Assembly (NCBI RefSeq): GCF_020103695.1 | Contig: NZ_JAHXBF010000030.1 | Coordinates: 62,001 to 126,000 of the forward strand | Source of the DNA: Hyalangium versicolor | Lineage (GTDB): Bacteria; Myxococcota; Myxococcia; Myxococcales; Myxococcaceae | Reading direction: 5' to 3' | Length of the DNA stretch: 64,000 bases | Shown here: one piece after another, positions 9,026 to 16,740 of the stretch | Layout: each line of letters starts with the position of its first letter | How positions within the stretch are numbered: position 1 is the first letter of the stretch | The notes under the pieces: model-generated | Database searches by the model: none | Seen by the model: the letters and a program-made list of their open reading frames with translations, nothing else | Told to the model about the DNA's origin: nothing | Made by a program: the position numbers and the translations under genes

Positions 9026-9931
9026 TCAGCCTGAGGGCGTCTTCGGTGATGCTGGGCGAAGCGCATCCATCAGCAGGCGAGCAGGTATGGAGAGCGCCTG
9101 CGGGTCGCGCACGCAGATCAGCAGGTCTCGCTGCGCCCAGGGTTCGTTGAGGGAGAGCCGACGGATGGCCATCGAGCGTTGGCAGCGTCGAGCAGCGGCC
9201 TCTGGCATGACGCTGATGCCGACGCCGCGCTCGACCAGGCGGCAGACGGCATCGAAGCTCCTGAGCCGTACACGGTAGTTGAGCCTCCGTCCGAGCCGCG
9301 CGGCGTGCCCGGCGAGGTGTTCCTGCAAGGCGCTGCCCTCTCCCAGGCCGATGAAGGGCTCGGCGAGTAGCTCGGCGAAGCCAACCTGGCGCTGGCCGGC
9401 CAGCCTGTGTTCGCGCGCTGTCACAGCCACCAGGGTGTCGTGGCGGAAGGGAAAGGTCTGAAGCACTCCGAGATCGACCGTGTTCGCGACGATGCCGAGC
9501 TCCGCACGGCCCTCGGCGATCGCCTGGACGATCTCAAAGCTGAGCTTCTCTTCGAGATCGACATCAATGCTGGGATGCGCGGTGAGAAAGGTGCCGAGCA
9601 CCTCTGGAAGGAACTCGCTGACAGCCGAGGTGTTGGCCAGGAGCCGCACATGGCCCTTGAGCCCGTGCGCATAGTCTCCAAGCTCGGCACGTAGCCGATC
9701 GATCTGTTGCAGCACGACGCGCGCGTGATGCGCCAGCGCGCGGCCCGCGGGTGTCTGGTGCACGCCGCGGCGGCCACGCTCCAGGAGTTGCACGCCCAGG
9801 GTCTCCTCCATGCCGCGGATGCGTTCGCTGGCCGAGGGAAGCGCAAGGTGCGCGCGCGCCGCGCCACGCGTGATGCTGCCGGTCTCGGTGACGTGGAGGA
9901 ATAGCGAGAGATCCGTGAGATCGAAGCTCAT
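9026..9931 (-). CDS. LysR-family transcriptional regulator
   Basis: 301 residues from MSFDLTDLSLFLHV, chosen because LysR proteins normally begin just before this helix; upstream in-frame ATGs would add up to 22 unlikely residues. The winged HTH (about 1-60) includes GSITRGAARAHLALPSASERI and LGVQLLERGRRGVHQTPAG. The rest is the periplasmic-binding-like effector domain (HPSIDVDLEEKLSFEIVQAI). It is divergent from the TauE/SafE-type exporter at 10032 with about 100 bp between them. This is the classic arrangement in which a LysR protein controls its divergent neighbour, so it probably regulates that transporter; the effector is unknown. Confidence 0.9.
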   Translation of the reverse strand: MSFDLTDLSLFLHVTETGSITRGAARAHLALPSASERIRGMEETLGVQLLERGRRGVHQTPAGRALAHHARVVLQQIDRLRAELGDYAHGLKGHVRLLANTSAVSEFLPEVLGTFLTAHPSIDVDLEEKLSFEIVQAIAEGRAELGIVANTVDLGVLQTFPFRHDTLVAVTAREHRLAGQRQVGFAELLAEPFIGLGEGSALQEHLAGHAARLGRRLNYRVRLRSFDAVCRLVERGVGISVMPEAAARRCQRSMAIRRLSLNEPWAQRDLLICVRDPQALSIPARLLMDALRPASPKTPSG

Positions 9932-10031
9932 CCTTCGTACCCGTGGCATGGGGTCAGCCTTCGGACTGCCCGAAGGCTGCCTTCGCGCCTTCCACATTGT
10001 CGCTGCGAGAATGTGGGGTCAAGGTCACGGG

Positions 10032-10781
10032 ATGAACCAGGCGGTGTGGCTGCTGGCAGGAGCAGGATTTCTCGCGGGGGCGATGAACGCTGTCGCGGGT
10101 GGCGGTTCTTTCGTGACGCTCCCCGCGCTCATCCTCGCCGGACTGCCTTCGGTTGGCGCGAATGCATCCAGCGCCGTCGCGCTCTTTCCCGCGAGTCTCG
10201 CCAGCACATGGGCCTATCGCCGGGAGCTGGCCGACACCAGGTTCGTGGCGCTCCAAAGTCTGCTGCCGGTGAGTCTGGTGGGCGGTGCCGTGGGAGCTGC
10301 CCTGTTGCTCGCCACGCCGTCGACGCTGTTCGATGCGATCCTTCCCTGGCTGCTGCTCCTGGCGACGCTCTCTTTCGCATTCGGGCAGCAGGCGGGGTTG
10401 GCACTGCGCCGCCTCTTCCATATCGGACCGAGGGCACTGCTCCTCGCGCAGTTCCTGCTTGCGGTCTATGGCGGCTACTTCGGTGGGGCGGTCGGCATCA
10501 TGATGATGGCCACCTGGAGTCTGCTGAGCGCCGTCGATATCAAAGCGATGAATCCGCCCAAGACCCTGCTGGTTGCCGCGACCAATGCGATCGCGGTGCT
10601 GTGTTTCATCGCCGCGCGTCAGGTGTGGTGGAAGGAGACGCTCGCCATGCTGATCGCCGCGGCACTGGGAGGGTATGCCGGCGCACACCTTGCTCGGTGG
10701 CTCGAGCCACAGTGGCTCCGCCGAGGAGTCATCCTCCTCACCGCGGGGATGACACTGGCCTTCTTTCTCCGGGCACGTTGA
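10032..10781 (+). CDS. TauE/SafE (TSUP) family membrane exporter
   Basis: 249 residues, very hydrophobic, with about eight predicted membrane helices arranged as two similar halves. The N-terminal family signature reads GAGFLAGAMNAVAGGGSFVT and the second half contains YGGYFGGAVGIMMM, as in sulfite/sulfonate exporters of the TSUP family. The ATG at 10032 was preferred because the upstream in-frame sequence lies inside the divergent LysR gene. Substrate cannot be read from sequence; TSUP members move sulfite, sulfoacetate or other organosulfur anions. Regulation by the divergent LysR gene is likely. Confidence 0.88.
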   Translation: MNQAVWLLAGAGFLAGAMNAVAGGGSFVTLPALILAGLPSVGANASSAVALFPASLASTWAYRRELADTRFVALQSLLPVSLVGGAVGAALLLATPSTLFDAILPWLLLLATLSFAFGQQAGLALRRLFHIGPRALLLAQFLLAVYGGYFGGAVGIMMMATWSLLSAVDIKAMNPPKTLLVAATNAIAVLCFIAARQVWWKETLAMLIAAALGGYAGAHLARWLEPQWLRRGVILLTAGMTLAFFLRAR

Positions 10782-10860
10782 ACCTGTCTTCGCGTCCCGC
10801 ATTCGATGTCAGACCCATCTGCTTGGATGGCAGAGGCTTTCGATGAGGAGGGTGGCGGGG

Positions 10861-12009
10861 ATGGAACACAAGGGGCTCGTGGCACGGGTATCGGAGCAGT
10901 TGGAGCGGGTGATTGCGCTGGGCCATATGCCCAAGGACACGCTCCCTTCAGAGCGCGTGATGGCCAAACGCTACGGAGTTTCGCGCACCACCATTCGAGG
11001 TGCACTCCGGGGGCTTGCTGCCCGAGGACTCATCGTCCAGCACCCTGGGCGCCAGAGTCGCACGGTGGGCCTCGGTGAGGCCCTGTCCCTGGAGAGCCTG
11101 AAACTCTTGCTCCCAGAGGGGCGCACGGACCTGGACCGCCGCTATCTGCTCGAGGGCTTCTTCTCTCTAAAACGAGAGGAGACGGTGGAGTTGCTGGCGG
11201 CCTGCTGCGAACATGCCAGCCCGCAAGACCTGGAGCTTCTCAAGGATGCCAGCTTTGCGCTCAGAGACGACGCGCGCTGGCAGGAGGAGCCCCGAAGGTG
11301 GGCGCAGCGAGAGTTCGAACTGCTGAGGCTGGCGGCCCGAGCCGCAGACCGCCCCGGCCACATGCTGCTCATCGTCACGTTGGAGAAGGCCTTCTGGGGC
11401 GTGGCCGAGAGCGTGCTACCCGCCCTGCAAGCGGAGGCTGTCCGTGAATGGGCCATGTTCGTGTTCGACGCGTTGGTCGACCGCGACGCCCAGTTGGTGC
11501 GTCGGGAGCTGCCGGCACTGCTGAAGGCGGTGGATGGGCCGCTGCTCGACCACCTGGCTCCTGTTCGCGATGAGGCCCCGGCGCCCGTGCCCGCCGCCGC
11601 TCCCGAGGAGGTGCCCCTGTCGGGCGAGACCGCCGCCGACTGGTATGCCTGTCATACCAGTTCGCAAGAGGTGCGGCCGACAGGGATGCTCTCGTCCCAA
11701 GAGCAGGCGCCCGATGCGGGTTCCACACCGGGTTCTTGCTTGCCTGTGGGGCCGCAAATGGCAGCCGGGCCGAGTGAACCCCACGCTCGTTCCAGCGAGC
11801 CCAGGTGCTCAACCAAATCCAGGGCCCGTTCCGTCAGCAGAGTGTTCTCTGGTCGAGGAGCCATTCCTCCAACGCTGGGGCTCGCTCTGGCAGAGCCCTT
11901 CTTTCTGGATGCTCAAGGCTCGTTGGACGCAGGAGATTCAACATCCGACGACATCGTCCAAGGCTCTTCGAGCAGCTCAAACCCGTGTCCTCTCGACGGA
12001 TCGTCATGA
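10861..12009 (+). CDS. GntR-family regulator with FadR-like C-terminal domain and atypical tail
   Basis: The reading frame gives 382 residues. A GAGGAGG Shine-Dalgarno lies just before ATG 10861. The GntR winged HTH (about 1-75) contains LPSERVMAKRYGVSRTTIRG and AARGLIVQHPGR. A helical FCD-like ligand domain follows to about residue 235 (LEGFFSLKREETVELLAACC ... ALVDRDAQLVRRELPALLKA). From about residue 240 the sequence turns Pro/Ala-rich and then compositionally random. It passes through a perfect palindrome (11640-11660) belonging to a repeat also found at 27.8 kb. The last ~130 residues are therefore probably not native; a frameshift or repeat insertion may have extended the frame. Targets and ligand are unknown. 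Confidence 0.75.
   Translation: MEHKGLVARVSEQLERVIALGHMPKDTLPSERVMAKRYGVSRTTIRGALRGLAARGLIVQHPGRQSRTVGLGEALSLESLKLLLPEGRTDLDRRYLLEGFFSLKREETVELLAACCEHASPQDLELLKDASFALRDDARWQEEPRRWAQREFELLRLAARAADRPGHMLLIVTLEKAFWGVAESVLPALQAEAVREWAMFVFDALVDRDAQLVRRELPALLKAVDGPLLDHLAPVRDEAPAPVPAAAPEEVPLSGETAADWYACHTSSQEVRPTGMLSSQEQAPDAGSTPGSCLPVGPQMAAGPSEPHARSSEPRCSTKSRARSVSRVFSGRGAIPPTLGLALAEPFFLDAQGSLDAGDSTSDDIVQGSSSSSNPCPLDGSS
11617..11682. repeat. dispersed palindromic repeat, copy 1
   Basis: CTGTCGGGCG, 12 variable bases, then the perfect 8-bp inverted repeat CTGGTATG-CCTGT-CATACCAG at 11640-11660, then a diverged flank ending CCGACA. The same order and spacing recurs at 27780-27844. The palindrome core resembles a GntR-type operator (TGGT...ACCA) and sits inside the 3' part of a GntR-regulator gene. 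It could be an operator, a REP-like element or a remnant of a duplicated segment. Confidence 0.65.
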
Positions 12010-12196
12010 GGGTGGCCATCTCCGCAGGCTCGTCGTTCGTGCCCGGGAGATAGGGACTGGCTCCCATCGGACAAAGTGTCCCAGCTCCCGTGCACCCTTG
12101 TGTCATCTCGACGCTCTCGAGCCCACCGGCAGCGCGTCTCCGCTCGGGGCGCTCGTGGCATGCTGATTGCCGCCGCTGGGATGCGAGGAGACACGC

Positions 12197-13450
12197 TTGG
12201 GAATCGAATCCATCATCCGCGTCGCCCGTGAGCAGGGGGCGAGCGACGTCCATCTCGAGGGCGGAATGCCCATGGCACTCCGGGTTCGGGGCGAGTTGCG
12301 GCTCGTGGGCGAGCCCGTGCCCGCCTCCTCGCTCACCGCCCTGGCTCGTGAGCTGCTCGGGGACTCTGGCTGGGACGAGTTCCTGGAGCGCTGCTCGCAC
12401 GATTTCTCCCGCACCGTGGAGGGCCAGCGCTGCCGCATCAACGTGCTGCGCAGCGCGCGAGGCGTGGGTTTCGCCATCCGACTCCTGTCGTCCTCCCAGG
12501 CCACGCTGAAGAAGCTGAACCTCCATCCGGATCTGCGCCGCCTCGTCGAGTCCTCCCATGGGCTCATCCTCCTCAGCGGCCCCACTGGCTCCGGTAAGAC
12601 GTCCACGCTCGCGGCGCTGCTGCAGGAGATCAACCTCAGCGAGGCCCGCCACATCATCACCGTGGAGAGCCCCATCGAGTACTCGCTCGCGCCGCGCAAG
12701 TCCTTCATCCGCCAGCGCGAGGTGGGCCGCGACACACCCTCTTTCACCCAGGCACTCCTCGACGCGCTCCGTGAGGACCCGGACGTCCTCATGGTGGGCG
12801 AGATGCGAGAGCCGGAGGTGATGCGCCTGACGCTGAGCGCCGCGGAGACGGGGCACCTCGTGCTCGCCACGGTTCACTCCGCCAGCACCACCGAGGCCCT
12901 CCAGCGCGTGGTGGCCGCCTTTCCTCCCGAGCAGCAGAACTCCGTCTGCATGCAGCTCGCGGACTGCCTGGTCGGCGTGGTGTGTCAGCGCCTCCGTTTC
13001 CGCTCCGAGCTCGGCATCCGCGTGCCCGAGTGCGAGATCCTCACCGGCAGCACTCCGGTGAAGAGCCTCGTCCGCCAGGGACAGTTCTTCAAGCTCCCCT
13101 CGGCCATCGAGACCGGTGCCGCTGACGGCTGCTGGACCTTCTCTCGCTACGCCGAGTGGCTGAACCGGAAGACGGATTGGGTCCTTCCCACCGCCGCCGA
13201 GGAGGACATCGCCGCACCTCCTCCCGCGCCACCCCCAGAGCTCCAGGGTGCGCGGCCAGCGCGGCCCAGGCCCGTCGAGCGAGCCACTCCCGCTCCCGTT
13301 CCCGCTCCCAAGCCCAGGCATGCTCCTCACACCGAGGCCCCTGCCTCGTCCCAGGCGGAGGATGGCGTCTTCGTCATCCAGGAGGAGCAGGATGATCTGG
13401 CGGCCATCGTCCAGGAACTCGAGCATGGGCCACCCAAGCGCTCCCGGTGA
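12197..13450 (+). CDS. PilT-like ATPase with Pro-rich C-terminal extension
   Basis: 417 residues. The start is probably TTG at 12197, because GAGGAG sits 7 bp upstream and the product then begins LGIESIIRVAREQGASDVHL, the usual PilT opening. The Walker A is GPTGSGKTS (about 128). A Walker B region DPDVLMVGEMR and the GHLVLATVHS box follow, all typical of type IV pilus retraction/type II secretion ATPases. Beyond about residue 345 there is a Pro/Ala-rich tail of some 70 residues not usual in PilT. No pilus genes are adjacent, so this is an orphan paralogue that may power a pilus-like or motility function; partner unknown. Confidence 0.88.
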   Translation: MGIESIIRVAREQGASDVHLEGGMPMALRVRGELRLVGEPVPASSLTALARELLGDSGWDEFLERCSHDFSRTVEGQRCRINVLRSARGVGFAIRLLSSSQATLKKLNLHPDLRRLVESSHGLILLSGPTGSGKTSTLAALLQEINLSEARHIITVESPIEYSLAPRKSFIRQREVGRDTPSFTQALLDALREDPDVLMVGEMREPEVMRLTLSAAETGHLVLATVHSASTTEALQRVVAAFPPEQQNSVCMQLADCLVGVVCQRLRFRSELGIRVPECEILTGSTPVKSLVRQGQFFKLPSAIETGAADGCWTFSRYAEWLNRKTDWVLPTAAEEDIAAPPPAPPPELQGARPARPRPVERATPAPVPAPKPRHAPHTEAPASSQAEDGVFVIQEEQDDLAAIVQELEHGPPKRSR

Positions 13451-13597
13451 GCAACTTCCTCACGTTACGGCGCTCTGCTGGTGCGAAGGCCCAGGTGGAA
13501 GATTCCTCCCCGGCGAGACCGTGGGGCGGATCCGCCTTCACCTACCCTGGAGAAGCTTGAAACTCTCCCAGTGCCTGCGCTCTACAATGAGCGGTTG

Positions 13598-15190
13598 ATG
13601 CGCTCCCTCTTCCGGTTGATCTGGCTCCTCGTTCCCCTCCAGCTTCTCTCGTGCTCCGACGCGGGCCTCTACGCGCTCGATGGCCGAGGCCCCAGTGGAA
13701 AGGATCGCGCGGATTACTCGGGCGAGGTCTGCATCCCCCTGGCCGGCGGCGATGCCTTCCCGGTGAAGGTCGTCTTCGCGCTCGCGGGAGGGGAGGGTGT
13801 CCCCTCGGAGGTCGTGGGCTACGCCACGGACGCGCTCGGCACGCTCAGCAGCCGCTTCTCCGGCCCCTTCATCACCTTCTCCCTCATTGCCTTCCACACC
13901 GTGGCCACCGGCATCCAGGGCAGCTTCGTGGACGCGGCTACCTTCCAGTCCGCCCTGGCCCGATACGCCAGCTACCAGGAGACGGGGCCCATGAGCATCC
14001 GCTCCGCGCTCCGGCTCTCCAAGAGCATCCTCGCCGGTGACATGCAGACGTCCTGCCGAGGCGCCGTCGGTCGCACCCGCTACATGGTCGTCCTCGTCAT
14101 CACCAACGCGGACCTCAGCTGTGCCCGGGACGACATCAACGTGGGCATCGACGCGAACTGCGCCAAGCTCGCCAGCTCCGAGTCGTGCAGCCAGTGCGAG
14201 CTGACGGTCGTCACCGGCGAAGTGAAGAACCTCGTCCAGCAGTTCAACGCCGGCGAGGTGGTGGTGCAGCCCGTCTATGTGCGCTCCGTGCCGGATGAGG
14301 CCACGCGCAACCATGTGGCCGCCATCGCCAACGCCGGAGGCACCAAGCCCATCGAGACGGACCCCGAGGGCCTGCGCGACGTGCTCGCTAACATCAACTA
14401 CTCCTCGCTCCAGACGCAGCTCATCCTCAAGCGCTTCGTGGCCTTCAACCGCAACGTCCAGGTGCGCAACGGGGAGATTCTCACCGACAGCGACGGCGAC
14501 GGCCTGCCCGACAAGGACGAGGAGGGGCTGGGCCTGGATCCCCGCCAGGCGGATACCGACGGCGACGGCCTCATGGATGGCATCGAGCTGCGCATGGGCC
14601 TGGATCCGCTCACCGTCAACATCATCAACGGCTGCAACGTCTCGCTGGATGACGATGGAGACCGTCTCAACACCTGCGAGGAGCGCGTGCTCGGCACCAA
14701 CCCGTGCATGGGAGACACCGACGCGGACGGCCTGCCAGACCTCGTGGAGGCGCTCGGCCACACCAACCCACTCGTCCCCGAGGACCTGCTCGACACCGAC
14801 CGCGATGGCGTCTCCAACATCGACGAGGCCATCGTCCACTCGGATCCACTCAGCGCCGACATCGCCTTCCAGGCCGAGCGCGGCTACGGCTATTCGCTCG
14901 AGCTCACCGAGCCCACTCCGGATGGGCGCGCCTGCTACAAGGTGCGCGCGGAGAACATCACCGTCGTTCCCACCCTGGAGCACCCCCATCCGCTCTTCCC
15001 AGGCGTGACGATCCCCGCCGGGCAGAACGACATCTACTTCTACATGCAGGTGGGCCGGGACAATGATCCGCGCGGCGCGGGCGTCGGCTCGCTCTACGTC
15101 GATGATCAGCTGCGCTACTCCGAGGACAAGGGAAAGCAGCCCGCGGGCGCCCGCTCTTTGGATCCGAACGCCTTCATCCTCGGAACCTGA
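13598..15190 (+). CDS. VWA-like/thrombospondin type 3 surface lipoprotein with degenerate MIDAS
   Basis: 530 residues; signal peptide with lipobox Cys at about 19 (LQLLSCSD). The first ~300 residues align with the VWA part of the lipoproteins at 16741 and 18702. Where those carry DxSxS, this protein has FPVKVVFALAGGEG, so the metal-coordinating Asp and Sers are absent. Residues about 310-440 hold type-3 thrombospondin Ca-binding repeats (TDSDGDGLPDKDEEGLGLDP and similar). The C-terminal ~80 residues match a domain shared with the two sister proteins (RGYGYSLELTEPTPDGRACY). It is probably anchored in the outer membrane and Ca-structured, a member of the CglD/Mts adhesin group. Confidence 0.82.
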   Translation: MRSLFRLIWLLVPLQLLSCSDAGLYALDGRGPSGKDRADYSGEVCIPLAGGDAFPVKVVFALAGGEGVPSEVVGYATDALGTLSSRFSGPFITFSLIAFHTVATGIQGSFVDAATFQSALARYASYQETGPMSIRSALRLSKSILAGDMQTSCRGAVGRTRYMVVLVITNADLSCARDDINVGIDANCAKLASSESCSQCELTVVTGEVKNLVQQFNAGEVVVQPVYVRSVPDEATRNHVAAIANAGGTKPIETDPEGLRDVLANINYSSLQTQLILKRFVAFNRNVQVRNGEILTDSDGDGLPDKDEEGLGLDPRQADTDGDGLMDGIELRMGLDPLTVNIINGCNVSLDDDGDRLNTCEERVLGTNPCMGDTDADGLPDLVEALGHTNPLVPEDLLDTDRDGVSNIDEAIVHSDPLSADIAFQAERGYGYSLELTEPTPDGRACYKVRAENITVVPTLEHPHPLFPGVTIPAGQNDIYFYMQVGRDNDPRGAGVGSLYVDDQLRYSEDKGKQPAGARSLDPNAFILGT

Positions 15191-15369
15191 TCTGTCTGAT
15201 CCCACCCTCGAGTGAGGGGTAGACTCCACGCTGTCGCTGGGGTCTGCCCCCCACACCCCTCGGCCCCCACGATGAAGCTTCCGTGCAAATCCCTGAATTT
15301 CCTGACAGCGACCGTTGCCCGGTGAACGGATCGGCTCTTGCTATGAGGCCTAGCGCGAAAGGAGTTGTC

Positions 15370-16701
15370 ATGACGCGTATCCGCTTTGCCCAAGTTGCGG
15401 CCCTCGGGGCTCTCTTCCTTCTCACTGCTGTGCCTGCCCAGGCGCAGACCAACTCAACCGATAACCCGGAGTGCCTCGGCAGCAGCTGCGGCAGACCCAA
15501 GGAGGAGGGCGGTGGCTGCGGCTGCGGCTGCGGCTGCTCCGTGTGGGTGGCCTACACCGATGACGGCGTGACGCTGGCCTACACCGATGACGCGGACGGT
15601 GACGGCAAGGCGGATGACAAGGACAACTGCCCGTTCGCCTCCAACCGCGACCAGGCGGACACCGACGGCGATGGCGTGGGCGATGTCTGCGACAACTGCT
15701 CGGCGCTCTCCAACTTCCAGCAGCGCGACGCGGACGGCGACGGCCAGGGCGATGACTGCGACGGAGACGCGGACAACGACTCCATCCCCAACGCCTCGGA
15801 CAACTGCGCCCTGGTGCCCAACAAGGACCAGAGCAACGTGGACGGCGACGCCCAGGGTGACGTGTGCGACCTGGACGATGACAACGACGGCGTTCCGGAC
15901 GGCTCGGACAACTGCCCGCGCATCCCCAACCCGGATCAGGTCATGCCCCAGAATTCCGCGCTGTGCCGCGTGGACAAGGACGGGGACAACGTCGCCGACA
16001 GCAGCGACAACTGCCCGGACATCGCCAACCCGGATCAGAAGAACACGGACAACGATCTGCTCGGCGACGTGTGCGACGCGGACATCGACGATGACGGCGT
16101 GCTGAACAAGGGCCCGGATGGCCAGCCGCTGGACAACTGCGTGGACAAGGCCAACCGCGACCAGCTGGACGACGACGGTGACGGCGTGGGTGACGCGTGC
16201 GACTCCAAGTACTGCGTCGTGGTGAACAAGGAGAACCCGAGCGACTGCCTGGATCCGAAGGGCCCCTTCACCGTGTCCGGTGGTGGCCAGCTGAGCCTGA
16301 AGAAGGGCGATCAGGTGCGCCTGCCGCTGTTCGCCAACCGCAACGGCGCGGCCATCGAGTACACCTGGACGGTGAAGGGTCGTCCCTCCGGCTCCAAGGC
16401 CGTGGTGGAGAACCCCAAGGGCGCGGTGACCAACAGCCGTCACTGGGAGTACGCCTACGTGGATGGCAACGTGCCGACGTTCACCGCGGACGCGGACGGC
16501 GCGTATGATCTCCAGGTCCAGGCGAAGCTGGCCTTCGCGGACCGCGCGTACCCGGAGCAGCGTGAGTCCGTCTCCAGCCTGAAGCTGGCGGTGGGCGACG
16601 GCAACGCCAGCAACTGCTCCGCGATGCCGGGCACCGCGGGTGGCGTGGCGCTGGGCGCCGCGCTCCTCAGCATGCTGCTGCGCCGCCGCCGGACGGAGTA
16701 G
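15370..16701 (+). CDS. mtsC: MtsC-like thrombospondin type 3 protein with MYXO-CTERM-type anchor
   Basis: 443 residues; GGAG 6 nt before the ATG; Sec signal peptide (residues 1-26). Just after it is an unusual Cys cluster (GGGCGCGCGCSVWVAYTDD). About 200 residues of tandem Asp-rich type-3 thrombospondin repeats follow (DADGDGKADDKDNCP, DTDGDGVGDVCDNC). A beta-rich domain then covers about 300-410. The C-terminus is a sorting-type tail: Cys, a hydrophobic span GGVALGAALLSMLL and RRRRTE, as in MYXO-CTERM surface proteins. The architecture and VWA lipoprotein neighbours match what is annotated as cell-cell cohesion protein MtsC in Myxococcus relatives. I assign that name by architecture, not by alignment. 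Confidence 0.78.
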   Translation: MTRIRFAQVAALGALFLLTAVPAQAQTNSTDNPECLGSSCGRPKEEGGGCGCGCGCSVWVAYTDDGVTLAYTDDADGDGKADDKDNCPFASNRDQADTDGDGVGDVCDNCSALSNFQQRDADGDGQGDDCDGDADNDSIPNASDNCALVPNKDQSNVDGDAQGDVCDLDDDNDGVPDGSDNCPRIPNPDQVMPQNSALCRVDKDGDNVADSSDNCPDIANPDQKNTDNDLLGDVCDADIDDDGVLNKGPDGQPLDNCVDKANRDQLDDDGDGVGDACDSKYCVVVNKENPSDCLDPKGPFTVSGGGQLSLKKGDQVRLPLFANRNGAAIEYTWTVKGRPSGSKAVVENPKGAVTNSRHWEYAYVDGNVPTFTADADGAYDLQVQAKLAFADRAYPEQRESVSSLKLAVGDGNASNCSAMPGTAGGVALGAALLSMLLRRRRTE

Positions 16702-16740
16702 AGTCTCATCTCGTCGATGCGTCACAGGAGGTCCGTTTCC

